Shown: in pieces, positions 7,300 to 14,399 of the stretch
Layout of the letters: each line of letters opens with the position of its first letter
Position numbering within the stretch: the stretch's first letter is position 1
Source of the DNA: Flavobacteriales bacterium
GTDB taxonomy: Bacteria > Bacteroidota > Bacteroidia > Flavobacteriales_D > Sanyastnellaceae
Length of the DNA: 29,237 bases
NCBI GenBank assembly: GCA_028823435.1
Contig: JAPKBK010000001.1
Coordinates: 1-29,237, forward strand
Reading direction: 5' to 3'
Notes under the pieces: model-generated
Databases searched by the model: none
The model's input: the letters and a program-made list of their open reading frames with translations, nothing else
Told to the model about the DNA's origin: nothing
Translations under genes and position numbers: made by a program

Positions 7300-8053
7300 C
7301 CGGTCGACTTGGTGAAGCATCAAGGTCGAAAGGGGCCACCTGTAGACTCAAAGCATATAAGCCGTCTGGAGCGCTGTCTGGAGCGAAAACGAACTCAGTG
7401 ATTGTTGCAGACCTGCGCGGCGTGCTACCCACTCCAAAAAAGGCGCGGTGGCTTTCTAAGGCACCTCCATCAACCTCTTTGTCGACGGATGGAAGGTCTA
7501 GTAAAAGATGCTGTACCCCCCTTTGAACCAATCTATTTGTAAAATCAACATCCAAGTACGGCGGATTCGAGTTTGCCCAGTCTTTTGATTTCTTTTCAAT
7601 GTCGTTAGGGAGTGTGCGAATAATCAAGGATGGTGGCAAAGGTTCCGTAGCGGATAACCCGCCAGGAAGCTGAGACCCTGTAATCACAAAGTCCCCACCT
7701 TTCTGTTCGGGGGAAATTGACACAAGCAGGCAAGGCATCAATAAGGGCATTGAAATGTCATTGACAGATTCTGCTTCTTTTGTGATGTGACCCAGGCACT
7801 CTGTATGTGTGCCGTGGCCGTGAGGATTGAAGCTTACGTTTGTAAAGTTTACAGCGCCACCCAGCGCTACGCTACCCACAAAACCTTCTTCTTTTACGGG
7901 CTCAAAATGTGGTCGTCCCACATACCACGCCGCGGGACCCTCCCCTTTGCGAGGGTCTCGAAGTGGGAGACTAAGGTCAATGGGAGACGAAAGGTCAACT
8001 GTTTTAGAGGACCCGTTCCAATGTAAGGCAATGTTTATTTTAGAAAAATCCAT
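7274..8053 (-). CDS. Cyclase-family (kynurenine formamidase-like) metal hydrolase
   Basis: A 259-residue protein of the cyclase/KynB superfamily, metal-dependent amidohydrolases that include kynurenine formamidase. The motif around residues 78-89 reads HGHGTHTECLGH, matching the family HxGTHxDxPxH with changes: Gly79 where the first His is expected (His78 and His80 flank it), Glu85 for Asp and Leu87 for Pro. His83 and His89 are kept. A TTG-initiated extension to 8068 exists, but ATG 8053 gives a normal MDFSKINIALHW start. No tryptophan-catabolism genes are nearby, so the substrate is unknown. The gene ends inside the 3' end of the opposing kinase gene. Confidence 0.8.
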   Translation of the reverse strand: MDFSKINIALHWNGSSKTVDLSSPIDLSLPLRDPRKGEGPAAWYVGRPHFEPVKEEGFVGSVALGGAVNFTNVSFNPHGHGTHTECLGHITKEAESVNDISMPLLMPCLLVSISPEQKGGDFVITGSQLPGGLSATEPLPPSLIIRTLPNDIEKKSKDWANSNPPYLDVDFTNRLVQRGVQHLLLDLPSVDKEVDGGALESHRAFFGVGSTPRRSATITEFVFAPDSAPDGLYALSLQVAPFDLDASPSRPVIYGLLKA

Positions 8054-8062
8054 AAAGTAAAG

Positions 8063-8097
8063 AAACAAAAAAAAGGCGCCCCGTTAAGGACGCCTTT
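8063..8097 (-). terminator. Rho-independent terminator after the outer-membrane protein gene
   Basis: Read on the minus strand, a 7-bp stem AAAGGCG / CGCCTTT (top-strand arms 8072-8078 and 8091-8097) closes a GC-containing loop and is followed immediately by a run of U residues (top-strand A8 at 8067-8074, partly within the stem). It lies 28 bases past the stop of the beta-barrel gene and just before the start of the cyclase gene, so it should separate these two same-strand genes. Confidence 0.75.
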
Positions 8098-8124
8098 CAG
8101 TAATATTATTAATTCCGTTGCGTA

Positions 8125-8958
8125 TTAGTCAAAAAGGAATCCGACACGGATCGCGCCGTTAAAAACGTTTCCAAGAGATGTGTTAGAAACTTGGTTAGGG
8201 TAAGTATACCCTTGCTCGTAGTAATCGTAGAAAATATCTCCCTCAAGAACATTGAAAGGAAGCTCACCTACAAAGCTGTCAGCAATAGCTGCTCCTGCTG
8301 TTGTAGGATCAAAAGCACCATTGAATTGAATGTTGAATGCCGTGAGGTCACTTGTTTCAATAGTGTGGTTACCGAAAGAAGTTGTTCCGAAACCTAGACC
8401 AGCCTCAAATCCAACATAAATCGCATCAGAGAAGTAGTAATCAGCACCGAAGAGTAAGTTTAAACCCATAGAGCTGTATGCCTGCTTGTTTGTTAAATCC
8501 CAAGTCACGTATACATCAGGTTGCCCTACGTTGTCAAGATCATTTGGCCCCCAAGACTCAATCATGTCAGTGCGACTGCCCATCATGTAGTATGCCTCGA
8601 TACCGAAATAAGGGCTAAGGTTGTCAGTTCCAGAGAAGTGAATCTCGTAACCAGGCGCAATGCCAATCAGAGAGTTTGATGTCTCCATATTTAACTGTGG
8701 ACTCACAGGATCTCCAAGCTGCTCACCTTCTTGGTAGTAAGCATATGTTCCAGAAGTAGAACCTACAGTCAATGATACGCGAAACGCCTTATCATCATCA
8801 AGGAAATTACGATACTTAATGGTCGTGCCATCAATAGGGCTATTGCCAAAAGGAGTAAGGTTTACCTCTACGTTGTGCTCTCCGCCCAACTGCTTTTGCG
8901 CCTGTGCGCTTGTGAATACTAGCGAGAAAATCGCTAGAGTGAACATTAGTTTTTTCAT
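8125..8958 (-). CDS. Outer-membrane beta-barrel protein, function unknown
   Basis: A 277-residue secreted protein. The signal peptide MKKLMFTLAIFSLVFTSAQAQ is textbook, with cleavage expected after the AQA region. The mature part alternates polar and hydrophobic residues in short stretches ending in aromatics (for example VEVNLTPFG, KYRNF, YEIHFSG, FGIEAYYMMGS, LNLLFGADYYF, VGFEAGLGFGTTSF) and ends AIRVGFLFD, a typical C-terminal membrane beta-strand finishing in an aromatic pair. Such 8- to 10-strand porin-like barrels are abundant in Bacteroidota; no specific ligand can be inferred. It is probably monocistronic, with its own promoter-like element upstream and a terminator downstream. Confidence 0.8.
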   Translation of the reverse strand: MKKLMFTLAIFSLVFTSAQAQKQLGGEHNVEVNLTPFGNSPIDGTTIKYRNFLDDDKAFRVSLTVGSTSGTYAYYQEGEQLGDPVSPQLNMETSNSLIGIAPGYEIHFSGTDNLSPYFGIEAYYMMGSRTDMIESWGPNDLDNVGQPDVYVTWDLTNKQAYSSMGLNLLFGADYYFSDAIYVGFEAGLGFGTTSFGNHTIETSDLTAFNIQFNGAFDPTTAGAAIADSFVGELPFNVLEGDIFYDYYEQGYTYPNQVSNTSLGNVFNGAIRVGFLFD

Positions 8959-8962
8959 ACCC

Positions 8963-8995
8963 TAAATATATTTAATTTCAGTTTTCAAAGTGCAA
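8963..8995 (-). promoter_or_regulatory. Candidate promoter of the beta-barrel gene
   Basis: On the minus strand, TATATTTA (8963-8970) differs from the Bacteroidota -7 box TAnnTTTG only in the last base, and TTG (8993-8995) lies 22 bases upstream. The -7 box ends only four bases before the ATG, so transcription would begin at or next to the start codon. Confidence 0.35.
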
Positions 8996-9108
8996 TAACG
9001 GGAATACTGAGCAGAATCAAGCAAATATGTAGATATTAACACTCACGTTTCACTTGTTAATAACATCAAAAAGGAGTTTTAACAGCTGATTATCAATAAT
9101 GTAGGTCG

Positions 9109-10968
9109 TTATTCGACGGTAACACTTTTTGCTAAATTTCTAGGCTGATCTACATCACACCCTCTTAAAACAGCAATTCTATAACTCAAAAGCTGCAAAG
9201 GGATCACACTTAATAGCGGCGCGAGTGAGTCCACACATCTTGGAATTTCGATGACGTGATCTGCCAGAGACGCTGCCTCCGAGTCGCCTTCGGTAACGAT
9301 CGCAATCAGCTTACCTCCGCGCGCTTTAACTTCTTGAATGTTGCTTACGACTTTTTCATAAACATCATCCTTGGTCGCGATAAATATGACAGGCATATCA
9401 TCGTCAATCAACGCGATAGGGCCGTGCTTCATTTCTGCAGCTGGGTAGCCCTCAGCGTGTATGTAACTGATTTCTTTAAGCTTTAATGCGCCTTCTAAAG
9501 CCACGGGAAATTGATACCCTCGACCCAAATACAGCGCGTTTTCAGCTGTTTCAAATTTAGAGGCGATCGTATCGATAAAATCAGCTTGCTTCAGGACAGT
9601 CTCAACCAATTCAGGGATCCCGTTTAGCTCGGTGAGCAAGCGTAGAAATCGCTCACGAGGAAGGCTCCCTTTTTTAAACCCAACATGCAGCGCGATCATT
9701 GAAAGAACCGCAATTTGAGAAGTGAACGCCTTTGTAGAAGCAACACCAATTTCTGGTCCAGCGTGCGTATACGCTCCGCTTTCAGTTTCACGAGCGATAC
9801 TTGACCCCACGACATTGCAAACACCGAAAACATGAGCTCCCGCCTCTTTTGCCGTTTTAATGGCAGCAAGTGTGTCAGCTGTCTCTCCACTTTGGGAAAT
9901 GGCGATGACCACGTCGTTAGGACGAATAATTGGGTTTCGATACCTGAATTCAGAGGCATATTCTACTTCAACAGGAATCCGAGTGAACTCCTCCAGTAAA
10001 TATTCCGCCACCAAACCTGCATGCCAACTCGTTCCACAACCCAAAATGAGAATACGAGAGGCATTTTGCCACCTGTCCCAATGGTCGTCAATTCCCGCCA
10101 TTTTAATTTCACCCAACTTCAGGTTTATACGCCCTCTTATCGAATCACGAATGGAGCGTGGTTGCTCAAAGATCTCCTTCAGCATAAAATGCTCGTATCC
10201 GGCTTTTTCAATCGCTTCTAGTTCGATTTCTAAGGCGTGGACCTCTGGTGTTATTGCAACATTAGAAATGGTTCGTATTCGAAGACCTTCATTTAAATCT
10301 AGAGCGGCAACCTCCTCATCTTCCAAATACACAACATTCTTCGTGTACGGTATGATGGGCGTAGCGTCTGAAGCGACGTAAAAGGCGCCATCTTCCCCCA
10401 TTCCGATTACCAGTGGACTAGACTTCCTTGCCGCAATTAATCTGTCAGGATGTTCTCGGTCAATCACCACAATGGCATATGCTCCCACCACTTGCTTCAG
10501 TGCAGATCTTACAGCATCAAATAAACTTAATTCTGACCCCAACATGATTTCCTCAATGAGGTGAACAAGTACCTCCGAGTCTGTGTCGCTTAAAAGTGCG
10601 TGGCCCCTTTGGTCTAAAGTCTCACGAAGTGCAGCATAATTTTCAATGATGCCATTATGAATGATTGCAATCCGTCCTTTGCTCGCCCTGTGTGGATGTG
10701 CATTGACGTCATTAGGCGGACCATGGGTTGCCCACCTTGTGTGGCCGATTCCCACATTGCCTAAAAGCACTTCTTTCCCAACGTGCGAGAGAAGGTCTTT
10801 AACTTTCCCTTTCTTTTTTCGAACAACAAGCTTCGCAGGCTCAGTCTTTGTGGATTCTATAACCGCAACACCAGCGCTATCGTAACCACGGTATTCTAAC
10901 CGCTTTAAACCATCAATAAGAATGGGGAAAGCGGGTTTGGGTCCCAGATATGCAACAATTCCACACAT
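9109..10968 (-). CDS. glmS: Glutamine-fructose-6-phosphate aminotransferase (isomerising)
   Basis: Makes glucosamine-6-phosphate from fructose-6-phosphate and glutamine, the first step toward UDP-GlcNAc for peptidoglycan and lipid A. The 619-residue protein starts MCGIVAYLG, so Cys2 becomes the N-terminal nucleophile. The glutaminase domain (about 1-240) has GIGHTRWATHG, and two SIS sugar-isomerase domains follow (CGTSWHAGL near residue 310 and the ALYLGRGYQFPVALEGALKL region near residue 480). The C-terminus NLAKSVTVE is typical and supplies the conserved Lys. Length is close to the usual 609-615. It starts 14 bases after the DUF4270 gene, so it is probably the last gene of that operon. No glmS ribozyme is visible upstream, as expected outside Firmicutes. 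Confidence 0.97.
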   Translation of the reverse strand: MCGIVAYLGPKPAFPILIDGLKRLEYRGYDSAGVAVIESTKTEPAKLVVRKKKGKVKDLLSHVGKEVLLGNVGIGHTRWATHGPPNDVNAHPHRASKGRIAIIHNGIIENYAALRETLDQRGHALLSDTDSEVLVHLIEEIMLGSELSLFDAVRSALKQVVGAYAIVVIDREHPDRLIAARKSSPLVIGMGEDGAFYVASDATPIIPYTKNVVYLEDEEVAALDLNEGLRIRTISNVAITPEVHALEIELEAIEKAGYEHFMLKEIFEQPRSIRDSIRGRINLKLGEIKMAGIDDHWDRWQNASRILILGCGTSWHAGLVAEYLLEEFTRIPVEVEYASEFRYRNPIIRPNDVVIAISQSGETADTLAAIKTAKEAGAHVFGVCNVVGSSIARETESGAYTHAGPEIGVASTKAFTSQIAVLSMIALHVGFKKGSLPRERFLRLLTELNGIPELVETVLKQADFIDTIASKFETAENALYLGRGYQFPVALEGALKLKEISYIHAEGYPAAEMKHGPIALIDDDMPVIFIATKDDVYEKVVSNIQEVKARGGKLIAIVTEGDSEAASLADHVIEIPRCVDSLAPLLSVIPLQLLSYRIAVLRGCDVDQPRNLAKSVTVE

Positions 10969-10982
10969 ACTTCGAAGTTAAT

Positions 10983-12332
10983 TCAGTGACTACAAGTAAG
11001 AACGAGTCTGGCGCGATTTAAATCAACACCAGTACCCCTAATAACGACCCCTTGGATAGAAATTCCAGCTCGGCTAGACACAATATACAAGGGCGGAATG
11101 GGATCTTCAGGAGAGAAATTACCATACGCGAATCCCGCTTCTCTGTTAAGTAGATGTTGTATTGTTCTGCTTATGTTGAAACGATACTCTTTCGTAGAGT
11201 AGTCATAGTAACCATCAATGTTTATACCTGGAGAGACTTGATCTGGCGTGGATATAGAAATACCCTCAGGGTTTTCTGTCAGGATAAAAAGTTGCTCATG
11301 TGGGGGGTATCGAGAATCGAAGAAGGACGCGTCAAGCGGTAGGATTAATTCGGCCTTTTGAACTGCACGCTCGGGACCCAACGAATCAGTAATTGAATTT
11401 AAAAATGGAATTCGCAATTGGGTTTTAAGCCCAGAACCAGACATGATGTATAGAGACTGATCTCCAGTCACGAATGCCGAGTCAGAAGGGGGGTTATTTA
11501 GGTATGACAATTCACCGACATAATCCTGGCTAAACATATTCACTCTCGCGCTTAGAGGGCTGATGATGAAATCGTAGAACGAGGTATCGTTGTCGTTGTG
11601 GTAGTGGAGTCGCATCAAGCTCAATCCAGATGAAATATCGATTCCTGCAGCACCCACACCATCACCCATCGTTGAGACAACAATCCCGGGTAAGAAATTT
11701 AACCACGACTCATTGTCCTGGAAAACCAAGGTGTCCTGATCGAGAATGGATTGTCCAAACGCAAGATTCATGTTTAAACGAATCTGAGACACAACAGTAT
11801 CCTCACCGATAATTAAATCTTGTGACGGATTGAGAGAAACCGGTCCCTGCGAGGCGTCGTTTAAAATATCATGGGTAACCTCGGGGGAGAAATTTGAGTA
11901 ATAAGCTGAATCGTAGGAGAGCGAATCGGTGAGTTGTTGAACGAGCATGCTTTGGTCACTTAACTGCCCATAGGTGTCGCCAGTGAACCGAAGACTTAAA
12001 AAGAGACTGTCAACCTGAGGGTTGGATCCGAAATCTATTCCTGGGGCACTAAGACGGAGTTGCGAAGCAAATCCAGCAGTGGTCCAACCTATTCTGGGGG
12101 TGAAAACCCGACCTAGAACAGCAGTACTCAGTCTCGCTGTCGAAAGAGAATCCTCTCGAACCGTCACCATTTCGACGGTTAAAGTGTCAGATGTGTAGAC
12201 CCCAAACATATCAGATTCTGGCTGAAGCCCTAGTCCGATAGAGGAGTCTGGCTTTTTACAGCCAACAAATATAATAAGGCACCATAAAATCCAGAAGGCT
12301 GCCCGAGGGATGTTAGCTTTTTGCTTCATCAT
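10983..12332 (-). CDS. DUF4270 family lipoprotein
   Basis: A 449-residue secreted protein with a lipoprotein signal: basic MMKQK, a hydrophobic stretch and the lipobox IFVGC followed by KKPDSS. The mature part is rich in predicted beta-strand with repeated SLFLSLRF- and AELILPLD-like segments. I recognise it as the Bacteroidota DUF4270 family from its opening (lipobox then GLGLQPESD) and from its place next to glmS and the GT5-like gene. The molecular role is unknown; the location is the outer envelope. The gene is 18 bases downstream of the GT5-like gene and 14 bases upstream of glmS, and may have its own internal promoter. Confidence 0.8.
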   Translation of the reverse strand: MMKQKANIPRAAFWILWCLIIFVGCKKPDSSIGLGLQPESDMFGVYTSDTLTVEMVTVREDSLSTARLSTAVLGRVFTPRIGWTTAGFASQLRLSAPGIDFGSNPQVDSLFLSLRFTGDTYGQLSDQSMLVQQLTDSLSYDSAYYSNFSPEVTHDILNDASQGPVSLNPSQDLIIGEDTVVSQIRLNMNLAFGQSILDQDTLVFQDNESWLNFLPGIVVSTMGDGVGAAGIDISSGLSLMRLHYHNDNDTSFYDFIISPLSARVNMFSQDYVGELSYLNNPPSDSAFVTGDQSLYIMSGSGLKTQLRIPFLNSITDSLGPERAVQKAELILPLDASFFDSRYPPHEQLFILTENPEGISISTPDQVSPGINIDGYYDYSTKEYRFNISRTIQHLLNREAGFAYGNFSPEDPIPPLYIVSSRAGISIQGVVIRGTGVDLNRARLVLTCSH

Positions 12333-12338
12333 AGGGCG

Positions 12339-12370
12339 CGAATATATCTATTATTCCCCGACAGCCTCAA
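12339..12370 (-). promoter_or_regulatory. Candidate internal promoter before the DUF4270 gene
   Basis: Minus-strand TATATTCG (12339-12346) is one base from TAnnTTTG, and TTG (12368-12370) lies 21 bases upstream, inside the end of the GT5-like gene. The -7 box ends six bases before the ATG, which would give a leaderless or nearly leaderless message for DUF4270 and glmS. Confidence 0.3.
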
Positions 12371-13181
12371 ACTTTCCCTCAAGAACTTCATCGTAAAATT
12401 GGTTAATCTCTGCAAGATATCCTTTTTCACCAGGGAATGGGAGAACAGGAACGCCAGCAGCGGCCATTTTAGATGTCGTTTCTTCATCCAAATCTTCGGA
12501 TGCAGTAATGAGTGCGTCAGCATTTTCAATTGCGATCGCATTCATGTTGTTGAATGTAGCGTTTTTAATGGTCTGAACCTTCTCAGCATCAATTCCATCA
12601 AGTGTGACCTTCTCGGAAAGTCGCGCGTCTAAAGCGCCCTCAAACCCTTCATCATAGATACTACATACGACTTTGCTGTTTGCGAAGTAGGGGTCGTCAG
12701 CGTAATTGTTCTTCAGGTAAAGCGGCAGCAGATTGGCCATCCACCCATGACAGTGAATGACATCGGGAGCCCATCCAAGCTTTCTCACGGTTTCCAAAAC
12801 ACCTCTTACAAAGAAAATAGCGCGCACATCGTTGTCCGCAAAAAGCTTGTCTTTTGCATCATATAAAACAGCTTTACGCTTGAAAAGATCATCATTGTCT
12901 ATGAAGTAGACCTGCATCCTCGCAGTAGGTATTGATGCTACTTTGATAATTAAAGGGTGATCGACATCATCGATGTTTAGATTCATCCCAGAAAGTCGAA
13001 TAACCTCGTGTAACTGATGACGACGCTCATTAATTTTACCAAACCTCGGCATAAACACGCGTATCTCACGACCCTTATCGTGTGTTCCCTGTGGTAGGTG
13101 ACGAGAAATAGAACTCATCGGTGTTTCAGGGAGGAAGGGAACCAAGTGTTGGGATACGTATAGGATTCGTGCTTTGCTCAT
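12351..13181 (-). CDS. GT5 'glycogen/starch synthase'-like protein, N-terminal domain only
   Basis: A 276-residue protein resembling the N-terminal Rossmann domain of glycogen synthase (GlgA, GT5, about 480 residues). Recognisable pieces are the opening KARILYVS, RVFMPRFGKINERRHQL near residues 40-56, and DVIHCHGWMANLLPLYL near 140-157, equivalent to DVVHAHDWH in GlgA. Two features argue against ordinary activity: the whole C-terminal GT-B domain is absent, and the KTGGL loop that binds ADP-glucose is replaced by PETPM at residues 18-22. The frame ends cleanly with no remnant downstream, and short proteins of this kind are widespread in Bacteroidota, so it is not a local truncation. It is the first gene of the operon with DUF4270 and glmS, which suggests an envelope rather than a storage role. 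The actual function is unknown. Confidence 0.8.
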   Translation of the reverse strand: MSKARILYVSQHLVPFLPETPMSSISRHLPQGTHDKGREIRVFMPRFGKINERRHQLHEVIRLSGMNLNIDDVDHPLIIKVASIPTARMQVYFIDNDDLFKRKAVLYDAKDKLFADNDVRAIFFVRGVLETVRKLGWAPDVIHCHGWMANLLPLYLKNNYADDPYFANSKVVCSIYDEGFEGALDARLSEKVTLDGIDAEKVQTIKNATFNNMNAIAIENADALITASEDLDEETTSKMAAAGVPVLPFPGEKGYLAEINQFYDEVLEGKFEAVGE

Positions 13182-13212
13182 AGTTTGTGCTCTCTTCAGG
13201 TTAGACGAACAC

Positions 13213-13243
13213 CAAATATAGCTAATTTTACGGCTAAATCCAA
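13213..13243 (-). promoter_or_regulatory. Promoter of the GT5-like / DUF4270 / glmS operon
   Basis: On the minus strand TATATTTG (13213-13220) is a perfect Bacteroidota -7 box (TAnnTTTG), with TTG (13241-13243) exactly 20 bases upstream, the expected -33 element. The start site should be near 13207, leaving a leader of about 25 bases before the ATG at 13181. This is the best promoter match in the window. The same 101-base gap must also hold the divergent panC promoter, for which I see only a weak candidate (TAATTTTA at 13223-13230). Confidence 0.6.
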
Positions 13244-13282
13244 GTAATTACATAGGATACAGGGCGATAAGCTTCCTAAAAA

Positions 13283-14137
13283 ATGAAAATTATACGCACA
13301 TCCGTCGAGCTAAACCACTGGTTTAACGAACATAATAATCACAACAACAAATCGCTTGGACTTGTCCCAACGATGGGTGCTTTACATCAAGGTCATGCTT
13401 CTTTGATTGAAAAAGCATCAAGAGAATGTGATTTAGTGGTGGTAAGCATCCTAGTAAACCCGACCCAATTTAATGAAAAAGATGATTTGGACGCTTACCC
13501 AAGAACAATGGACGCTGACGCCAAAATTGCCAAAGCAGCGGGTTGCAATGTGATTTTTGCACCAACGGCAGAAGATTTATATGGGGGCAAACCAAAAGCA
13601 GAGCATATGGATTGGGGAAGCCTAACACATTCATTTGAAGGGAAATGCAGGCCAGGTCATTTTGACGGTGTCATCGCAGTGGTCGACAAACTATTCGGGG
13701 CCATAAAACCAGATAAAGCGTATTTCGGAGCCAAGGATTTGCAGCAAGTTGCAGTCGTGCAAAAAATGGCACACATAAGGCACCCCAATATTGAGGTTGT
13801 GAGCTGCGAACTGATTCGAGATTCAAAAGGTTTGGCCCTAAGTTCAAGAAACATAAGGCTGACAAATCAAGGCGTAAAGCGGGCTTTAAAGCTCTCGTTT
13901 GCGCTCGCAAATGTGGTGGAGAACACGTCATCAGGGAGGTCTATAAAAACAGCTGTAGACACTGCCAGGAAAGAGCTACAGACTTCTGAAGGAATCGATT
14001 TGGAGTATTTTGATGGGGTGAACTACCACACGTTTTCTCATGAAGATGAACCCTTCGAATGGAGTCACATTGTAGTGGCGGCAAACGTCGATGGCGTAAG
14101 ACTTATCGACAACATTGAAATAGAGGTTGTAGGTTAA
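13283..14137 (+). CDS. panC: Pantothenate synthetase
   Basis: Joins pantoate and beta-alanine using ATP to make pantothenate, the coenzyme A precursor. The 284-residue protein has the nucleotidyltransferase motif PTMGALHQGH at residues 29-38 (the HxGH signature), then NPTQF, DGVIAVVDKLF and the KMSKS-like SSRNIRL region near residue 190. Length is normal. Start ATG 13283 is the first in frame after a stop-rich leader. The gene diverges from the GT5-like operon and is followed by tatA. The usual partner panD is not in the window. Confidence 0.97.
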   Translation: MKIIRTSVELNHWFNEHNNHNNKSLGLVPTMGALHQGHASLIEKASRECDLVVVSILVNPTQFNEKDDLDAYPRTMDADAKIAKAAGCNVIFAPTAEDLYGGKPKAEHMDWGSLTHSFEGKCRPGHFDGVIAVVDKLFGAIKPDKAYFGAKDLQQVAVVQKMAHIRHPNIEVVSCELIRDSKGLALSSRNIRLTNQGVKRALKLSFALANVVENTSSGRSIKTAVDTARKELQTSEGIDLEYFDGVNYHTFSHEDEPFEWSHIVVAANVDGVRLIDNIEIEVVG

Positions 14138-14149
14138 GCCACTTTATCG

Positions 14150-14161
14150 GTACTTTGTGGC
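14150..14161 (+). promoter_or_regulatory. Promoter-like 12-base element before tatA
   Basis: The sequence GTACTTTGTGGC here is identical, base for base, to the element directly upstream of the M1 peptidase start on the other strand (19240-19251). TACTTTG resembles the TAnnTTTG -7 box with one spacer base missing. The element contains the GTG (14157) that could be taken as the tatA start, favouring the later ATG. Confidence 0.3.
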
Positions 14162-14174
14162 AAATAACGAATTC

Positions 14175-14399
14175 ATGTTACTAGCGTTTTTGACATCAAA
14201 CTATCTTCTGTTTATCCAAAATATTGGAGGCGGAGGAATTGCATTAATTCTCCTTGTGGTATTGCTGCTTTTCGGTGGACGTAAAATTCCAGAACTCATG
14301 CGTGGCCTGGGTCAAGGCTTGAAAGAGTTTAAGGATGCGAATAACAAGGATGACGACAGCACGTCAGACAAAGCTTCGGACGACAACAAATCTAAGTGA
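14175..14399 (+). CDS. tatA: Sec-independent (twin-arginine) translocase subunit TatA/E
   Basis: A small membrane protein that forms the Tat pore for exporting folded proteins. From ATG 14175 it has 74 residues: a hydrophobic helix with the conserved pattern IALILLVVLLLFGGRKIPELMRGLG (cut by convention after the FG-G-K-I-P-E hinge), an amphipathic helix GQGLKEFKDANN, and an acidic, Lys/Ser/Asp-rich tail. An in-frame GTG at 14157 would add six residues but lies within a promoter-like element. The N-terminal hydrophobic stretch before the glycines (LLAFLTSNYLLFIQN) is longer than usual. TatC is not in the window. The stop overlaps the GTG start of the lytic transglycosylase gene. Confidence 0.9.
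   Translation: MLLAFLTSNYLLFIQNIGGGGIALILLVVLLLFGGRKIPELMRGLGQGLKEFKDANNKDDDSTSDKASDDNKSK

Noticed and set aside
9860..10381. Long open frame (173 codons) on the plus strand inside glmS
   Set aside because: It is fully antisense to glmS, whose protein is conserved along its whole length; the antisense translation is rich in Ser, Arg and Ile with no recognisable domain.
12321..12632. Plus-strand frame of 103 codons across the end of the GT5-like gene, considered as a missing part of it or a small gene
   Set aside because: It is on the opposite strand and antisense; the GT5-like frame itself ends cleanly with a stop and no continuing GT-B sequence follows.
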